This document shows, piece after piece, positions 16,760-29,088 of a stretch of DNA of 64,000 nt (position 1 is its first letter; each line of letters starts with the position of its first letter). The translations under genes were made by a program, and so were the position numbers. The stretch spans positions 18,716,713 to 18,780,712 of the forward strand of contig NC_040022.1 of the NCBI RefSeq assembly GCF_000972845.2, written 5' to 3'. The notes below the pieces were generated by a model, which made no database searches, was not told the DNA's origin, and saw only the letters and a program-made list of their open reading frames with translations. This DNA is from Larimichthys crocea. Taxonomy: Eukaryota; Chordata; Actinopteri; Sciaenidae.

Positions 16760-19700
16760 TAATCTGTGATTTGTAATTTGACAGTATCTCTCAGTAAGCA
16801 TGATCCTGAAGATTTTCCCTTAGATTTCTAACCTCGCAGCCACACTCATAACTATCTCTTCTTATGGATGGCTCAAAACCAGAGTGAAATCCATCTGTGA
16901 TGTCAAGACAGCATTCCTCCTCGAGTTACAGGTCTCAAATCTTTTTCCGCCCTTGTTTTTTCCTGCTATTTTTAACCTCTGTTGGCATAATGCCTCATTG
17001 TTATATTATTAGAATGAACCACATGCATGCTCAAAGTACGTCAAACCTTGTGTTCTTCCCTAATGTATCACAACCCCCATTGCATTCTTCAGTTAAATGC
17101 CTTGCGTCATAGTCTGATGAAAGGCATTTAGTCTCTATGTTATTTAGCTCACCATTCATGTCTGTGATATTCTTAGTCACAGGTCAAGAAGTCACAAGTT
17201 TCTTTTAGCAGTTTTGCTTTTTGTATGCTGCTCTTTCTGTGTGTCTTTTTGCCAGTGGAACATCAGAAGTTGAGATCTAAAATCTGTTTGTAAAGGACAA
17301 TTCAATATCAGCAGTAGAAACTCTGATGTTACAGTACAATTGTCCTTCCTGTATTTTTTGTTCTTTCTTTTTTGATAATTTAAATGACAGATAGAGTACA
17401 GTATATTTAAATATACAGTACAACTGGAACCTGTTTTAAATATTGTGTTAGCATGACTTGAAATAGAAAAAAAACCCCCATAAGATTTAGCGGTATGTAT
17501 CGACACAGGACCTAAGGAGCTAATTTCTGGATTTTATATGTCAGTCACATTGGGGCCAGAGAAATTACTCCTGTCACCACTATGATAAGAACATCTTTAG
17601 AATTTAAGACTAGCAGCATTTCAGCAAATAACCAAACAAGTGCAAAATGGATAATAACTCATAGGATAAGGAATCCAATTAATGTCTTTTAGATTTAATA
17701 AGACCTAAAAATAACAGAGATTATAGGCTGAGATTTGGAGACACTTCACAGTTGTATTAATATTGAGAGAAAGGAAGTAAATACATGATAAACTGAGTGC
17801 AAACATGCAGATTGCTCAGAGATAAATCAACCAGCTCCTTTTGTTTTCCCCACATTTCATTTTTGTAGTTTAGTTTTGTAGTAGTTTAATTTAATATGTT
17901 AGGAATATGTGTTTTTCTTAAAGGATGTACGGGTGAAGGACATACGTACATTAGGTATGGGAATAGAGACAAAGCAATTGTGATCCTTTTTTAAATTCAT
18001 TTTGGAAGTAACTACTGTAATGAATAATAACATTATTACAATGCCAATGATGTCAGCAAGCATGTCAGCATACTAATATGCTCACAGTCCTAACATGCTG
18101 GTGCCTAACCACTCACAAAGTACAGTTGATGTTGATGGGAATGTTTTAACCAAAGTCTTGGACAAATTTAAACTTTGACCTAAATATGGGCTTCAGAAAA
18201 TGTCTTTATCAAAATGTCATGGGAAAACATTTCATAGTAGGAAATAAAAGATGACATTTCCATGCCCACAGTCATGCCACAAGCAGGGCTAAAAATGTCT
18301 TGGTCACTAAACTCAGGAAATTGAGTAACTCCAACCATAACTGTTTGGGTAATGATGTACAGCTCTGTGTAAGATTCTGAAAGTGACAATTACTCCTGAT
18401 TAAAACATACATGTGGAGGGACTGTTCATTTAATTGACTCTCACAGTTCAACACAATCAGTGAGTCGATGTTGGCTTTGCAGTGAATGGAATGTGAACAT
18501 GAACTGTTGAACAGAATGTTATTGTGACTGAAATACTACCACACAAACCAAACAAAAACCGGTCTGGACAAGATTTCACTTGCCACTGAAACAAGGACAT
18601 GAATTAGTCTGTGGTGTGTGTTGAACAGGAAGTAAATAGGAGAGGAAAAACTGCATACTTCTTACACATCCAAAAGTGAGCCATAAAGTTAAGCTTATGT
18701 GTTTGTGAGAGAGTTTGCGAATGTCTTAAGCAGTTTACCTGCTCCAGCACCCTTAAAGAAACATGGTGTTAACCTTTCTACCATTAATTAACAAATCATT
18801 TTAATGCTACACTGATTATTGTCATTCCCACTTTTTGCTCCGTATATACCAGTTCTTACACTAACTTTGTGCTCCAGGTCTCCTGTCAGTGAGATTGTGC
18901 AGACGTGCAGACACACACACACCAACTATTTCACTGATTTGGTGACATTGGATCATATTTTATGGAGAAAATGTGTGTTCCCTCTGAGTTTCCTGATGGA
19001 CATTAAAGTAAACCGCTGCGATCTATAGTTGCTGTTAGCTTATATTAGCTCAGTTTGTCAGCTGGGCTCAGAGCACATAAGGAGTCTTAGTGTTTGTTCC
19101 ACTGGGAAAAGGGTCAGGCACAGGGTGGCGGGGCAATGCAGACGGGATTGAACCAGTGTTGTGCCAGAACCGGCGCTGGGCAAGTGGGTTAACAACCTCT
19201 ATGAAAATAATAACATAAGCAAAGAAACTGAAGAGGACATTGACACCAAGCCCAGAACGCAGTGATGGTGCCTGCTAGCGTGTTCACATTTGTATTGTTT
19301 GTGACCAGGTTAGGTTTAGGGTAACTTGTCATTTTTTCTGTGTAGATTGCTACCTTGGAGGTTATTGATTTTGTTTCCTGTAGTGAAGTAGATTTTGTAA
19401 CAGGAGGAGGGTTGCCGTGTGAAATGCTTGGCCAGTCTTGGCCATCTGTAGATATAAAAGGCTCACACTTTCAAAACCTGGTTATGAATATAATGTTCAA
19501 ATTGTGCCATGTTCTGTTAATAGAGCCTCTACAGATCTTACACAGTGGACCTTTAAGTCATTTAAGTCACTAACGTTTTCTCAAAATAAGTGCAAATATG
19601 GGGGTAATTAATGAAAAACAAAGAATGGGACCATGTCAGTTAATGAGAGAGTTTTGTAGGGCATGGTTTATTATTGAGGTTGTTGGTGAGAAAAGTCAGT

Positions 19701-22300
19701 CTGCTGCCGTGTGAGTGTTACACAATAGCCTACAGAATAAGCACAGTCACACTTATTTAGGCCACAGGGGACCAAAATACGTAAGAAAACCTGTTGCAAT
19801 AAAACATTTTGATGCATGAATGAAAGGAGAGGTCTGAGAGGGGTCAGCATCATCTTTGTTCATTTTAAGCTTCACCTGACTCTCTCAAATTCAGTAAACT
19901 TTGCAGTATATAAAACGGTGTGATTCTAAACTAAGCAGTTTTATAACCCCTATCATATTATAGATATTACATTTGCATAATAAGCTCTAAACATAGTCAC
20001 TGAGGCATAATTTTGATCACATATTAGTTTTACATAATATAGACCTGGCAGCCAAATACACGGCTGGTTTTACAACTTTCCATTTAGAATTTATATCAGC
20101 ACAGGTAGATTGTTAGGTTAATGTTGGGTTTGTTCCTCTCAAGTGCATTCAGGTTGTTTTTCTTTCCCCGTCTGCCATATGATGCATGCTGGGATAAATT
20201 TTGACCTAATTATAGCCCTGATACTGAATTTAGTAATGCATTATTTGGATAGAGTATTTGTAACATTTCAACTTATTAGCCTATTAGTTGAGATTTAACA
20301 ACCGATTTCTAATATTAAACCACTTTGGTTAAGGTTTGGTTAGTTTTAGGTATAGTTAGATGTATAAAGGACACTGAATCAGTGAATCTGTAATCAACCC
20401 TGTATTCACAACACTTAACACACTAATGTATTTGAATGCAGTCTACCCTGCTGTCAGTTTAAACAGAAAATTAAAATATGGAAAGCGCACATTGTTTTTT
20501 CATTTTTACCATAGCAGCATGGCTGCGTGGACACAATCTTGGTTGGCCCACCTCTGAAATATCACAACTGGATGGATTACAATGATGGACATTCATGGTG
20601 CCCAGAGGATAAATTAAACCAACTTTGGTGATCCCCTAACTTTTCCTCCAGTGCTACCCCAGGTGGACATATTGGGTTTTTTTTAAACTACTGGTTACCG
20701 TTGCTACACAGTAATCCTGTGACCTCAGTGTATACAGCCCATGTCGTTCTAAAAGAATGACTTCTGTCTCATGACACACATCATGGTAACTAAACCTATG
20801 ATTTTCAAAGAAGAATTTCAGTTTCATATGTAGTGTAGTGGTCTTATCAGTGACTTGTATTGCGTGACAACTCAAACATCCTGTCTCTTAGATGTAACCT
20901 CATTTGTCTTCTCATGGTCATATGACTAATCTATCGCAGGATGATCATGGTACTAATAAGCTGATGTGAAAATAAGGAAATGATGACCAGACAGGCAAAA
21001 GCGCATTCACGTCAATTTAATACCTCAGCTGCATCAGATTAAACAGCTACGTGTGGAGAAAAAAAACAGTTTCCTTTCTGCTGGAAGCTCTTCTGGCAAA
21101 AACACAAAATTACAGTGGTGTTTTTATACTGTTTTCTTTTTCTTTTTTATTACTCTCTAAAAGCAGGAAAGAGTTTCAGAGGCATTATTACTATGAATAT
21201 GAATCAGCCTTTGTGTGTGCTTGCACAAACGCAAGGATTCACGAGTGAGATTAAAAGAGGATGTGGTAGAGCAGTTAGGCCTTGACACTCCTTCCTAATT
21301 TCTGTAACCTTTAAAAGAGTGATACTCGTTGTGTTCCCACAGATAAACTTCCTTTTCTGTGCTTTTTCTGGTGATATAAATGCAGTTTCGGTTTTAAAAC
21401 CCTTCTGCTTCATTGTCAACGATTTATGACGGTAATGTCTGATTGCTATACTGATCGATGTAAGACTGAATGGTAAAACAAAGGCTGAATGAATTGCAGG
21501 AAGTGCTTGAAATACATTCAAAAGCATATGAAAAGCCAAGTGACACATGAAGGCTGTTGTAGGAGCAGATACTGTGTAGGTGGAAGCATAATACATCTTA
21601 TTACGATGCCGTTGCTGAGGTCCCAGTTGTTAACCCTGTAAACCTTGCTGATCTGCAGTACGACCTCATTCTGTGCACCCAAACACAGTTTCAACCCAGA
21701 GAATTTTTTTTATCTTATCTTTATCTTCTAGCTCTAAGCTAAGTGCTGAAACATGCATACAATTATGTGAAACATCTTAAATATTTCAACATGGCAGAAT
21801 GTCAGTCAAAGTCCTCAATTTGACCCTGGCACTTGTGGTGTAAACACCTTATATTATAGCTTTAATAAGGAGCGGAAACAAGCTGATACCTAATATATGT
21901 GATAGGTGTCAAATAAACTAAGACTGTTTAAGGGAAATAAAGAGGGGGAATATGTATGTTAAGTGTTAAACAGAAACATTTTAAGAAAAACACATACTGA
22001 GAGTTAGATCAGTAGATTGATACCCCACTCAAATATAGTAAATATGGTTTCTCCAGTAGTCGTTTAGCTAAGTTTAGCACATAGACTGAACGAAACAGCT
22101 ATAACCGTGAGTAAATATGTGAACAAATGAAAAAAATGAATGAATGAATTGATGACCTAGTTGCTTCAAGAAGTCTGGTGTGTATCTAAAGATTGACAGG
22201 TACCTGACCTCGTTTGTGGCTGTCTGTCTAGATGTGCAGACTAGATTTTAGTCATTGTGGCGGTGTGCATTTAAAATAATTTGCTTTAAATCCATTTCAA
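16760..22300. other. Intergenic region between rgs2 and the rgs1-like gene
   Basis: About 5.5 kb with no recognisable coding exon on either strand. Short frames inside are not supported by composition or similarity. In human RGS13 lies in this interval. Fragments near 19540 (ACAGTGGACCTTTAAG) and 22060-22110 resemble dispersed repeats seen elsewhere in the window. Confidence 0.5.
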
Positions 22301-22670
22301 TGCAAATGTAATGTTTCGTTTATTAAATATTTACAATTCCATCTTAATATTCACAAATATTTTCAACATATAGCTTATAACAAGTTATTTCAGTATGACA
22401 GCACTAATGTCGTAATGTGAAACTTCTAAATGCATAAAAATCCACATCTGGAGAGCGTCTACTTTTCTACTGCTTTAGTGAGATAGCAATAAATTTATGT
22501 TGTGCAAATGTAGATACCAGCTCATGCACTCGCATGTTGGGTGGAAGGTGTTGTTTGCACCACATACAGTTCCTGCTGTGTCTCACAGAAAGTCCCCAGC
22601 GTTTTCACGACATAATCGTGGCATCTCTGGAAAGTCTTTTGCTTTACAGCGGCTATCACAGCATCTACTG

Positions 22671-22676
22671 TTTATT
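22671..22676 (-). terminator. rgs1: Candidate polyadenylation signal for the rgs1-like gene
   Basis: AATAAA on the minus strand 290 bases past the stop codon. Another lies at 22319-22324. Between and beyond them (22320-22500) the transcribed strand is rich in ATTTA and ATATTT, resembling AU-rich instability elements. Confidence 0.4.
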
Positions 22677-22966
22677 CATATAACTGTAGCCATTTTGAAC
22701 AAACCCTCTTCAGCTTTTTTTTTTCTACAACTGAGGTGACTTATCCTTTGTTACGCAGTGCATGGCCAACCCCAAAGCATGCCATCTCAAACTCAGAAGG
22801 AAGACATGAATGTACTGAAAATGAAAGTTGAAAGTCTTTGGTGCTTTTGGCGGTAAAGAATCACCACAAGTTGTCCCAGGAGAGACACATCACAGTATTT
22901 CTCAGGTAGTCCAGCATTGGGCTCAGCTTGCCAGCTCAGTGTCTACAAACACAATGTCTGTTTTCT

Positions 22967-23908
22967 TTACATCTTCACTGATTCTGACGTGGAGTCCAGT
23001 AGAGCTTGATAGATGTCAGACCTGAGGAAACGTGGGTAAGAGTCCCGCTCCATTAACCCGTAGACGATCCTCTGGGCATCGTCAAAGCACACTGTGGTGG
23101 GCGCTTTAATGTTCCGTCTGATCGAGTCTCTGGTCTTGTGATCAATGTTGATCTGGAAGCAAAGTAAAAATAATTTTGATAAATACTTAAATAGTGGCAG
23201 AGATGATATGTATTCTGTAAAAAATGCATTCTGCATTATAAGAAACCTCTGTGCATACCTCTCTTGCAGCCTCAGCTTGAATGTAGCGTTTGAATATTTT
23301 TTTGGCTTTGGACGACATCCTGAAGGAAGACTTGATCTTCTTGTAGTCCTCGCACATCAGCCAAAACTCAATGTTCTCGTCACTGAACTCTGACTTTAAG
23401 AAGGCCTGGAATATCTTCATGCCATCTAAACAGAAAGCAAAAAAAATTAACATCAGTTAGCCAGTGTTGGTGAAGAATACAAACTTTGAAACTTCATTAA
23501 GAGAATAATTAACTTACATTTGGATGATAGAAGTCTCTCTAGTGACTGTGACCACTGGGACATCTCCTCGAAAGAAAGCCTGCAAAGGAGGGGTGCAGTG
23601 TTACTCACATAGATCAAAAGTACGTCAACACTACATGTTCAGCTTCCAGCAGTGTGGTTTTCTTCACTTACCCCTCAGTGTTAAAGGCTTGAGACGATCT
23701 AAGCCGAGATTTCAGGTTTCCTCCCCTGTTAACCACAAAAAAATTAAAAAAATATTTTACTAACATGCTCTTCTTATACTAAAACCTTGATTAGCAGTAA
23801 CAAAGTACATCAGTTATTAAAAAATATTTACCTGTCTTTCTTCTTGCTGTCAGTGTCCATGTTGAAGTGCTGCAGTTCCCTTGGTTGTGATGCAACTAGA
23901 CTAGGCAT
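22967..23908 (-). CDS. rgs1: RGS1-like regulator of G-protein signalling (R4 family; RGS13 is the alternative)
   Basis: A small R4 RGS protein, predicted GTPase activator for Gi/Gq alpha subunits. Coding exons: 23832-23908, 23672-23725, 23518-23579, 23259-23425, 22967-23152, giving 181 aa. It starts [15 protein letters not shown], which resembles the MPG...NPKEL start of human RGS1, and carries a basic linker ([17 protein letters not shown]). The RGS box covers about residues 52-170: [33 protein letters not shown], the INID loop with its key Asn at 122, [22 protein letters not shown] and SDIYQALL. The box itself shares features with both RGS1 (IKAPT, QWSQSLE) and RGS13 (AREINID, [14 protein letters not shown]), so the RGS1 name rests mainly on the N-terminus and position. 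If it is RGS1, RGS13 is absent here. A TATA-like motif lies about 105 bases upstream of the ATG. The downstream (left) flank is rich in ATTTA on the transcribed strand, as expected for an unstable immediate-early mRNA. Confidence 0.78.
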
Positions 23909-24010
23909 GGCAACAATGCTTTGTACATGTGACTGTGTGCTGGGTTGCTCTTGACCGTTATAAGATCTTCCACTGCCTCTGTGTCTGTTTGATGAACCCG
24001 TTCAGCGTCA

Positions 24011-24020
24011 ACTTATATAT
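24011..24020 (-). promoter_or_regulatory. rgs1: TATA-like box of the rgs1-like gene
   Basis: The minus strand reads ATATATAAGT about 103-112 bases upstream of the ATG of the RGS1-like gene. This is a plausible TATA box for an inducible gene. Position and sequence are the only support. Confidence 0.5.
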
Positions 24021-24600
24021 GTGCAGCTGAATGCTGAAACAAGGTTGGTGAGTAGCGTCACAACATTATACTGAGCTAACCACAGAAAAAGAGGAAGTTG
24101 GGTATGACGCAGACGTGCACGGACTACCGCTGTAACTCTCTGTCTGTACTGTGCTTAGACCTGCATCATTAATTGTTTGGTTTAAAGTCTAAGGGATGCA
24201 AATGGGGCAGTGGAAAATTCTGTAGTAGATAAGCAAATGCTTTAGTTTCTGTGTTCCAGTCAGCCTTGTGAACAAGTGCCACAGTTTCAGGTTTTGACAT
24301 GTTGTAAACTAAATGCTGAGGCTATTTTAGCACATACACAGTGATATTAAATTAAAATGGGTGACACTATCTTCTTAAACTTTGTAGAGTATTTATCTTA
24401 AGCAGTGAAAAAGATTTCCCTGTACCTATCATGTGTCAAAGAACACAAAGAGCTAATTATTGCATATTTGCAGTACAGAAGCAGCTTCATGATAGCAATA
24501 TCATGGGTTTTTTTTAATATAAAGTAGAATATGTTACTTTTTTTGATAAGCAATAAAATGCATCCTCAAGTTATTGCACTCATGGGATTTGTTTTAACAC

Positions 24601-24719
24601 CCTTACTTGACCTGGTATGACCACTAGCTTTTGGTTGCTAAATGTTAGTACTTTTTAAACAGTACATGAGCTTTTTTGATGTTGGGATGTCCTTACTTGA
24701 CCTGGTATGACCACTAGCT
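24601..24719. repeat. Direct repeat of 29 bases, 90-base spacing
   Basis: The same 29 bases (beginning CCTTACTTGACCTGGTATGA) occur at 24601-24629 and 24691-24719. The DNA between differs from that after the second copy, so this is a local duplication rather than a long tandem array. Confidence 0.85.
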
Positions 24720-24784
24720 GAGTTAGAAGACAATTTGACCATGTCACATAACTAATAATGTCTGTGTTTCCATTTTATAGTTTC

Positions 24785-24915
24785 GTACCATTATTTCATC
24801 TTTGCCAGTGGTGTCAGACAGGAAATACAGGGGGAAACAGAGAGGGGGATGACATGAAACTAAGGTCGCCCACCTTCCCTAACCCAAACCAAGCCAGGGG
24901 CAGTGCGGTTACATA
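24785..24915 (-). mobile_element. Degraded fish SINE remnant
   Basis: On the minus strand the stretch reads CATGTCATCCCCCTCTCTGT, then a pyrimidine-rich run and CCTGTCTGACACCACTGGC. This resembles the tail half of the tRNA-derived SINE found at 55656-55853. The tRNA-like head is not clear. Confidence 0.4.
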
Positions 24916-26010
24916 ATGTCTTAGACACCCCAGTGTTTCCATGTTAGACAGGACTGAAGCTTGTAGACATAAAAAGTCATGCCAGGTCATATAGGTAAGA
25001 TAAGATATTTGTGGCTTAAAGATCATCAAGATCAACATTATTGAGACAAACCACTAACACCCTCTACTCTGCCTAAACGTTGTGAGCTATGTCCTGAAGC
25101 TCCCCCTTGTCCCACACAAAATGCTAAAGGCTGTTTTATTCACTTCCTGCTTCAGTGTTGACAGGAAGTTTTGACAAAACTAATGCTTTCACCTCTCATC
25201 TGGGCATTCCTCTGGACTTTTCACAGTCTTTTAAAAGAGAACATGAACATCCTTTATTTCTTTAGGTTTATAATAGTCTCAGATGTAGTTCCTATACTTT
25301 CTGCTATAGTTCAGTGCCAATGAATGACATTCATGACAGTCATGACAGTGATCAGGACTTTTTAGGAGGAAATTGTAATGAATCAAAGTCAGTTTTTAGT
25401 GACTGATAACTTAACAAGAAACATTCAGGTCAGGTTTTACAGTCACAGTACTCAAGCTGTCCTTAGTTATCTGCTTTTATCATATGAAATGTGAGAAATT
25501 TCAGTGCAGCTCTTGATGCAAAAGAACTTCCATCCAAGGGCCGTCCTTCAGAATTCAGTAGCTGGATTCTTGAAAAGTTGTATTTGATTATATTCACAGC
25601 TTATGAATTGCTTCAGAATCAAGTGTCTGCTTGAATATAGACAATGCATACAGTATATATAAAATTAATATTTAATTTAAGATGTGACTTCAATATATCC
25701 ATCACTGGCAACGTCTGCTGGAAGTTTAAAAAATGGACACCACATCCATCACTGAAAAAACCAAACCTGTCATCTAAGGTCCTGATCTTCACATGTGATG
25801 CAGACTGCTTGAACTCGGTCAACTTTGTTACACAGTCATGACGAAATCTGGATTTGGCAAACTTGCTTCTATCAGTACGTCAAAACTCCACAAAGAATGT
25901 GGAAACTTTGTACATGCTTTTCTCCCTATCTCATGTGAACTAATTACTTTCATTCTCTCTACTCAATCAGCTCCCACAGTACAATGTTGGAGCTAAATCA
26001 GTTTTAATGA

Positions 26011-26030
26011 CAACAACAACAACAACAACA
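26011..26030. repeat. (CAA)n microsatellite
   Basis: Six to seven CAA units followed by an A-rich run. Confidence 0.85.
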
Positions 26031-26284
26031 AAAACACACTTAAATAGTGTTTTCATGGCTTGAGGGTAGAAACTCTTCCTGACAGATACAGATATCTGCA
26101 ATCTTCATCTTGGTCACAGCAGGGAGAAAGGCAGGGCCTTGTGGCCTTGTTTGGTGTTGTAGCTTTATATAATTAGTTAATTTATATAATATAGTTATTA
26201 CTGAATTACATAATTCTGGCTCACAGTTAAACACGTTAATTACCTTGGCATCCTCAGACGGTGCTTTTCTGATTTTTTAAAGGC

Positions 26285-26560
26285 CACATCGGGGAGCAAC
26301 TGTGATGGAGCCTTAGTCATTACTGTAGGACCAGGCTGTGAAGTGTAGCTAATGCAAAAGTGCCAAAAACTGCAATTGCTCAAATGGCCACTTGAGGCTG
26401 GCTACAGAACTAGTCAGTCTCCATAAGCCCCCATTAAAATGTTAAACTTGACAGCAGAAATAAACATGTTTACAGCCTGGTACAAAAAACTGTTTTGGTC
26501 TTTATAGCTAATTTTCCCATTCATGACAACTGTACTGAGACTGAAGTTTTATAGAACTCT
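26285..26560. mobile_element. Dispersed repeat fragment, related to 61216-61290
   Basis: The stretch around 26451-26560 shares with 61216-61290 the words AACATGTTTACAGCCTGGTA, CAAAAAACT and ATGACAACTGTACTGAG with a few substitutions and an indel. Two copies 35 kb apart show a dispersed family. The preceding text (GGCCACTTGAGGCTGGCT) resembles a repeat frequent in fish genomes. Class not assigned. Confidence 0.6.
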
Positions 26561-27486
26561 CCTGTTGAAATTATATTAAGACTTAAAGTTATGCATAATT
26601 AATACCATGGCAACTTTGACTGACCCAGGTGTCATTCAGTCCACCTCTGGTCCACCGATGATTCACTCTTTGATGATTTTCAAATTAGCCAAGTTGAGAG
26701 CCAACACACTCTACTCACACACTTCACAACAGCTCTTTAGAAACCTAGGAGTGACATCCACCCATATTCATACTATATATTGTTAACTAACTTTGAATGG
26801 CAATGAAATTTAATGGCAATCCATCCAGTAGTTGTTGAGATGCTTAGACCAAAGTGTTGTACCAAATGACCAAGAGACAGGCCAGCATTACCATCCTTAC
26901 AGCTGCAAGTATGACTAAAACCAGACATTAATCCTAAATTTAGTTTAGTTGAGAGCAGAGAAACTTTCCCCTTTAGCAAATCATTTTGACGTTCCAAAGT
27001 GTTGATTACTTATGGTACCTCAAGCACATTGCAAGCTGATTTCCATACTGTTGTAAAACAATTGAAACCCAAGACATTTACCTCTGGGACTAATAGGAAT
27101 AGCATATTGTTTGGTTAGCTGCAAGCCTGATAAATGTAGTGCCACATAAAATATAGTGTTTAAGTAATTAGTTGCTTTTGAGCCAGATCTAAGTAGATTT
27201 TTGTGATATTATATGTTCATGTTTGTTTGCTTGACAGGAAGTGTTTTGTGTCAGAACGCAGCTGTTGATGGCCTGAAGTGGTGACATAAATTGTTATCTT
27301 AGACATTTTCTTTATCGGTGGCAACACCCGTTTGTGGGTTTCCTCCATCAACTGCTGTCACTCTGTGAACTATACCTTTGCTCAGTTTGTTTCATTTTTA
27401 TGTCTTCACTTCCTGCAACCAATATCTACTGCAGGTATGCTGCTAGGCTACACATTAATATGCATCAAGATAAATGCAGGTTTAAC

Positions 27487-27522
27487 GTGTATTTGACAAA
27501 TCATGTGGTTTGTCAAATACAC
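27487..27522. repeat. Perfect 14-bp inverted repeat with 8-base loop
   Basis: Arms GTGTATTTGACAAA (27487-27500) and TTTGTCAAATACAC (27509-27522). Confidence 0.85.
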
Positions 27523-28023
27523 TTTTTTTTACTGTACCCAAAAACTTAACCCTTCTCCCACAAAGATGTGACTGTAACCGGAGTTGTCTAAACTAGAGGA
27601 AGCCGTGGTAAGCTGTCTGCACAACACCAAGTGTTGTTGCACGCCTAAAATAAATCCCCCGTACATTCAGTGACACCAACACAAACAGAACAAAGTGTTC
27701 ATCTAAAAGCCAGCAGTCACATGGACAAACCACGTTGTGCCTACTTCCACTTTCCAAACACATACACATGAAATAACCCAGCAAACAATAAACAACTTAT
27801 GTGTGTAAGTGAGGGAAACAATGTAACTGTAGGATTTTGTGCATCATGTTTAATTTAAATCCTACATGCCAAGTTTAGTGTCATTTGTGAATCTGACATT
27901 ACGTCTAAAAGTTGGTAGCTTAGCAACCCTGCGTCATGGTGCTTGCATGCATTTGCATGCCTTTTACATAAACGATTATATGAGATAGTAAAATTCACCA
28001 TGTCCTAACCAGAAATGACAAGA

Positions 28024-28026
28024 AAA

Positions 28027-28061
<35 letters not shown>

Positions 28062-28063
28062 AT
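28024..28063. repeat. (AAAT)10 microsatellite
   Basis: About ten near-perfect AAAT units. Confidence 0.95.
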
Positions 28064-28777
28064 GTTTTAAAAATCTAATACTTCTTTAAACTTCCTTTTA
28101 AGGGAGATTTATGTAAAAGACAACATACTTTTTCCCATCGTATTAGACCTAAAGTTGTGATTTTTGAAAGTCTTTTCTTTTTCATGATGAATGAACTCGC
28201 CTGGCAACATGAAACCAGCTGATTTACAACAAAAAGTGCACTCCCGCCCACCACCCTGTGTCTGGTGTTTCAGGCAAATTTAAGTCCAGACGTGTTGATT
28301 CATACAGTTCCTCTTCATATTATATTTAATGCACCGACTTCTTATAACTGCAGCTCAGATGTTTCAGAGATACACACACGCAAAGTGAGAGGAAGTGTTT
28401 TTTTCTTTTTCCTTCTTGTTTACAGTATGATGTTGCTTGAAGAACTCTGTTGCCCTCTGGTGTATCTTTTGACCAATGGCCACATTACAGTCTTTGACAA
28501 CAACAAATGTGATTTGCATTACATTCAAAAGGACCGCACCCAAACGTCACTGGACTATTGATAATATCTAGTTTTTGTTTTTAAGGCATATTTCAAAAAC
28601 TACAGTGTAGTTGGAGACAAAAAATTTTGATAGAACAGAAAACTGACACAGATGTTTTAACAATACACTCACATTTTTATTTGCATGTGAAAGTTGAATT
28701 TCTAAGAGCAGATTAGGATTTCTATTTGCATAATCAATTAGATAAAGTTAATAATACTTTACAATAAAGAAATTATT

Positions 28778-28783
28778 TTTATT
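28778..28783 (-). terminator. rgs21: Candidate polyadenylation signal for rgs21
   Basis: AATAAA on the minus strand about 305 bases past the rgs21 stop; a second lies at 28676-28681. Either would give a short 3' UTR. Confidence 0.35.
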
Positions 28784-29088
28784 ATTAACCTCATGTAGCG
28801 GAGGAGAGAAAATAGATAATCATATACGAATAAGAATTATGTGCACAATCTCTTTAAAGACTTCTTTTTTAACTTAACATAATCAAAGAGATAAAGTATA
28901 ATACAAGCCACAAATTCTCTTGAGCTGTAACTGTCTACTGAATCACACAGGTTGATAAAAGCTATTTCTGCTACACTTGTACTGTATGGCATACACCCGT
29001 TATCCACACTGAAATGAAAGAGTGCTACAGCAGATCAGAGTTGAGAAGATTTTGCGAGCCTCCATCAGAGGCTGTCAGTTTTAAACAG

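Larger units (their letters stand above)
24025..29088. other. Intergenic region between the rgs1-like gene and rgs21
   Basis: Contains the repeats listed separately and the rgs21 3' UTR at its right end. No coding exon was recognised on either strand. Confidence 0.5.
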
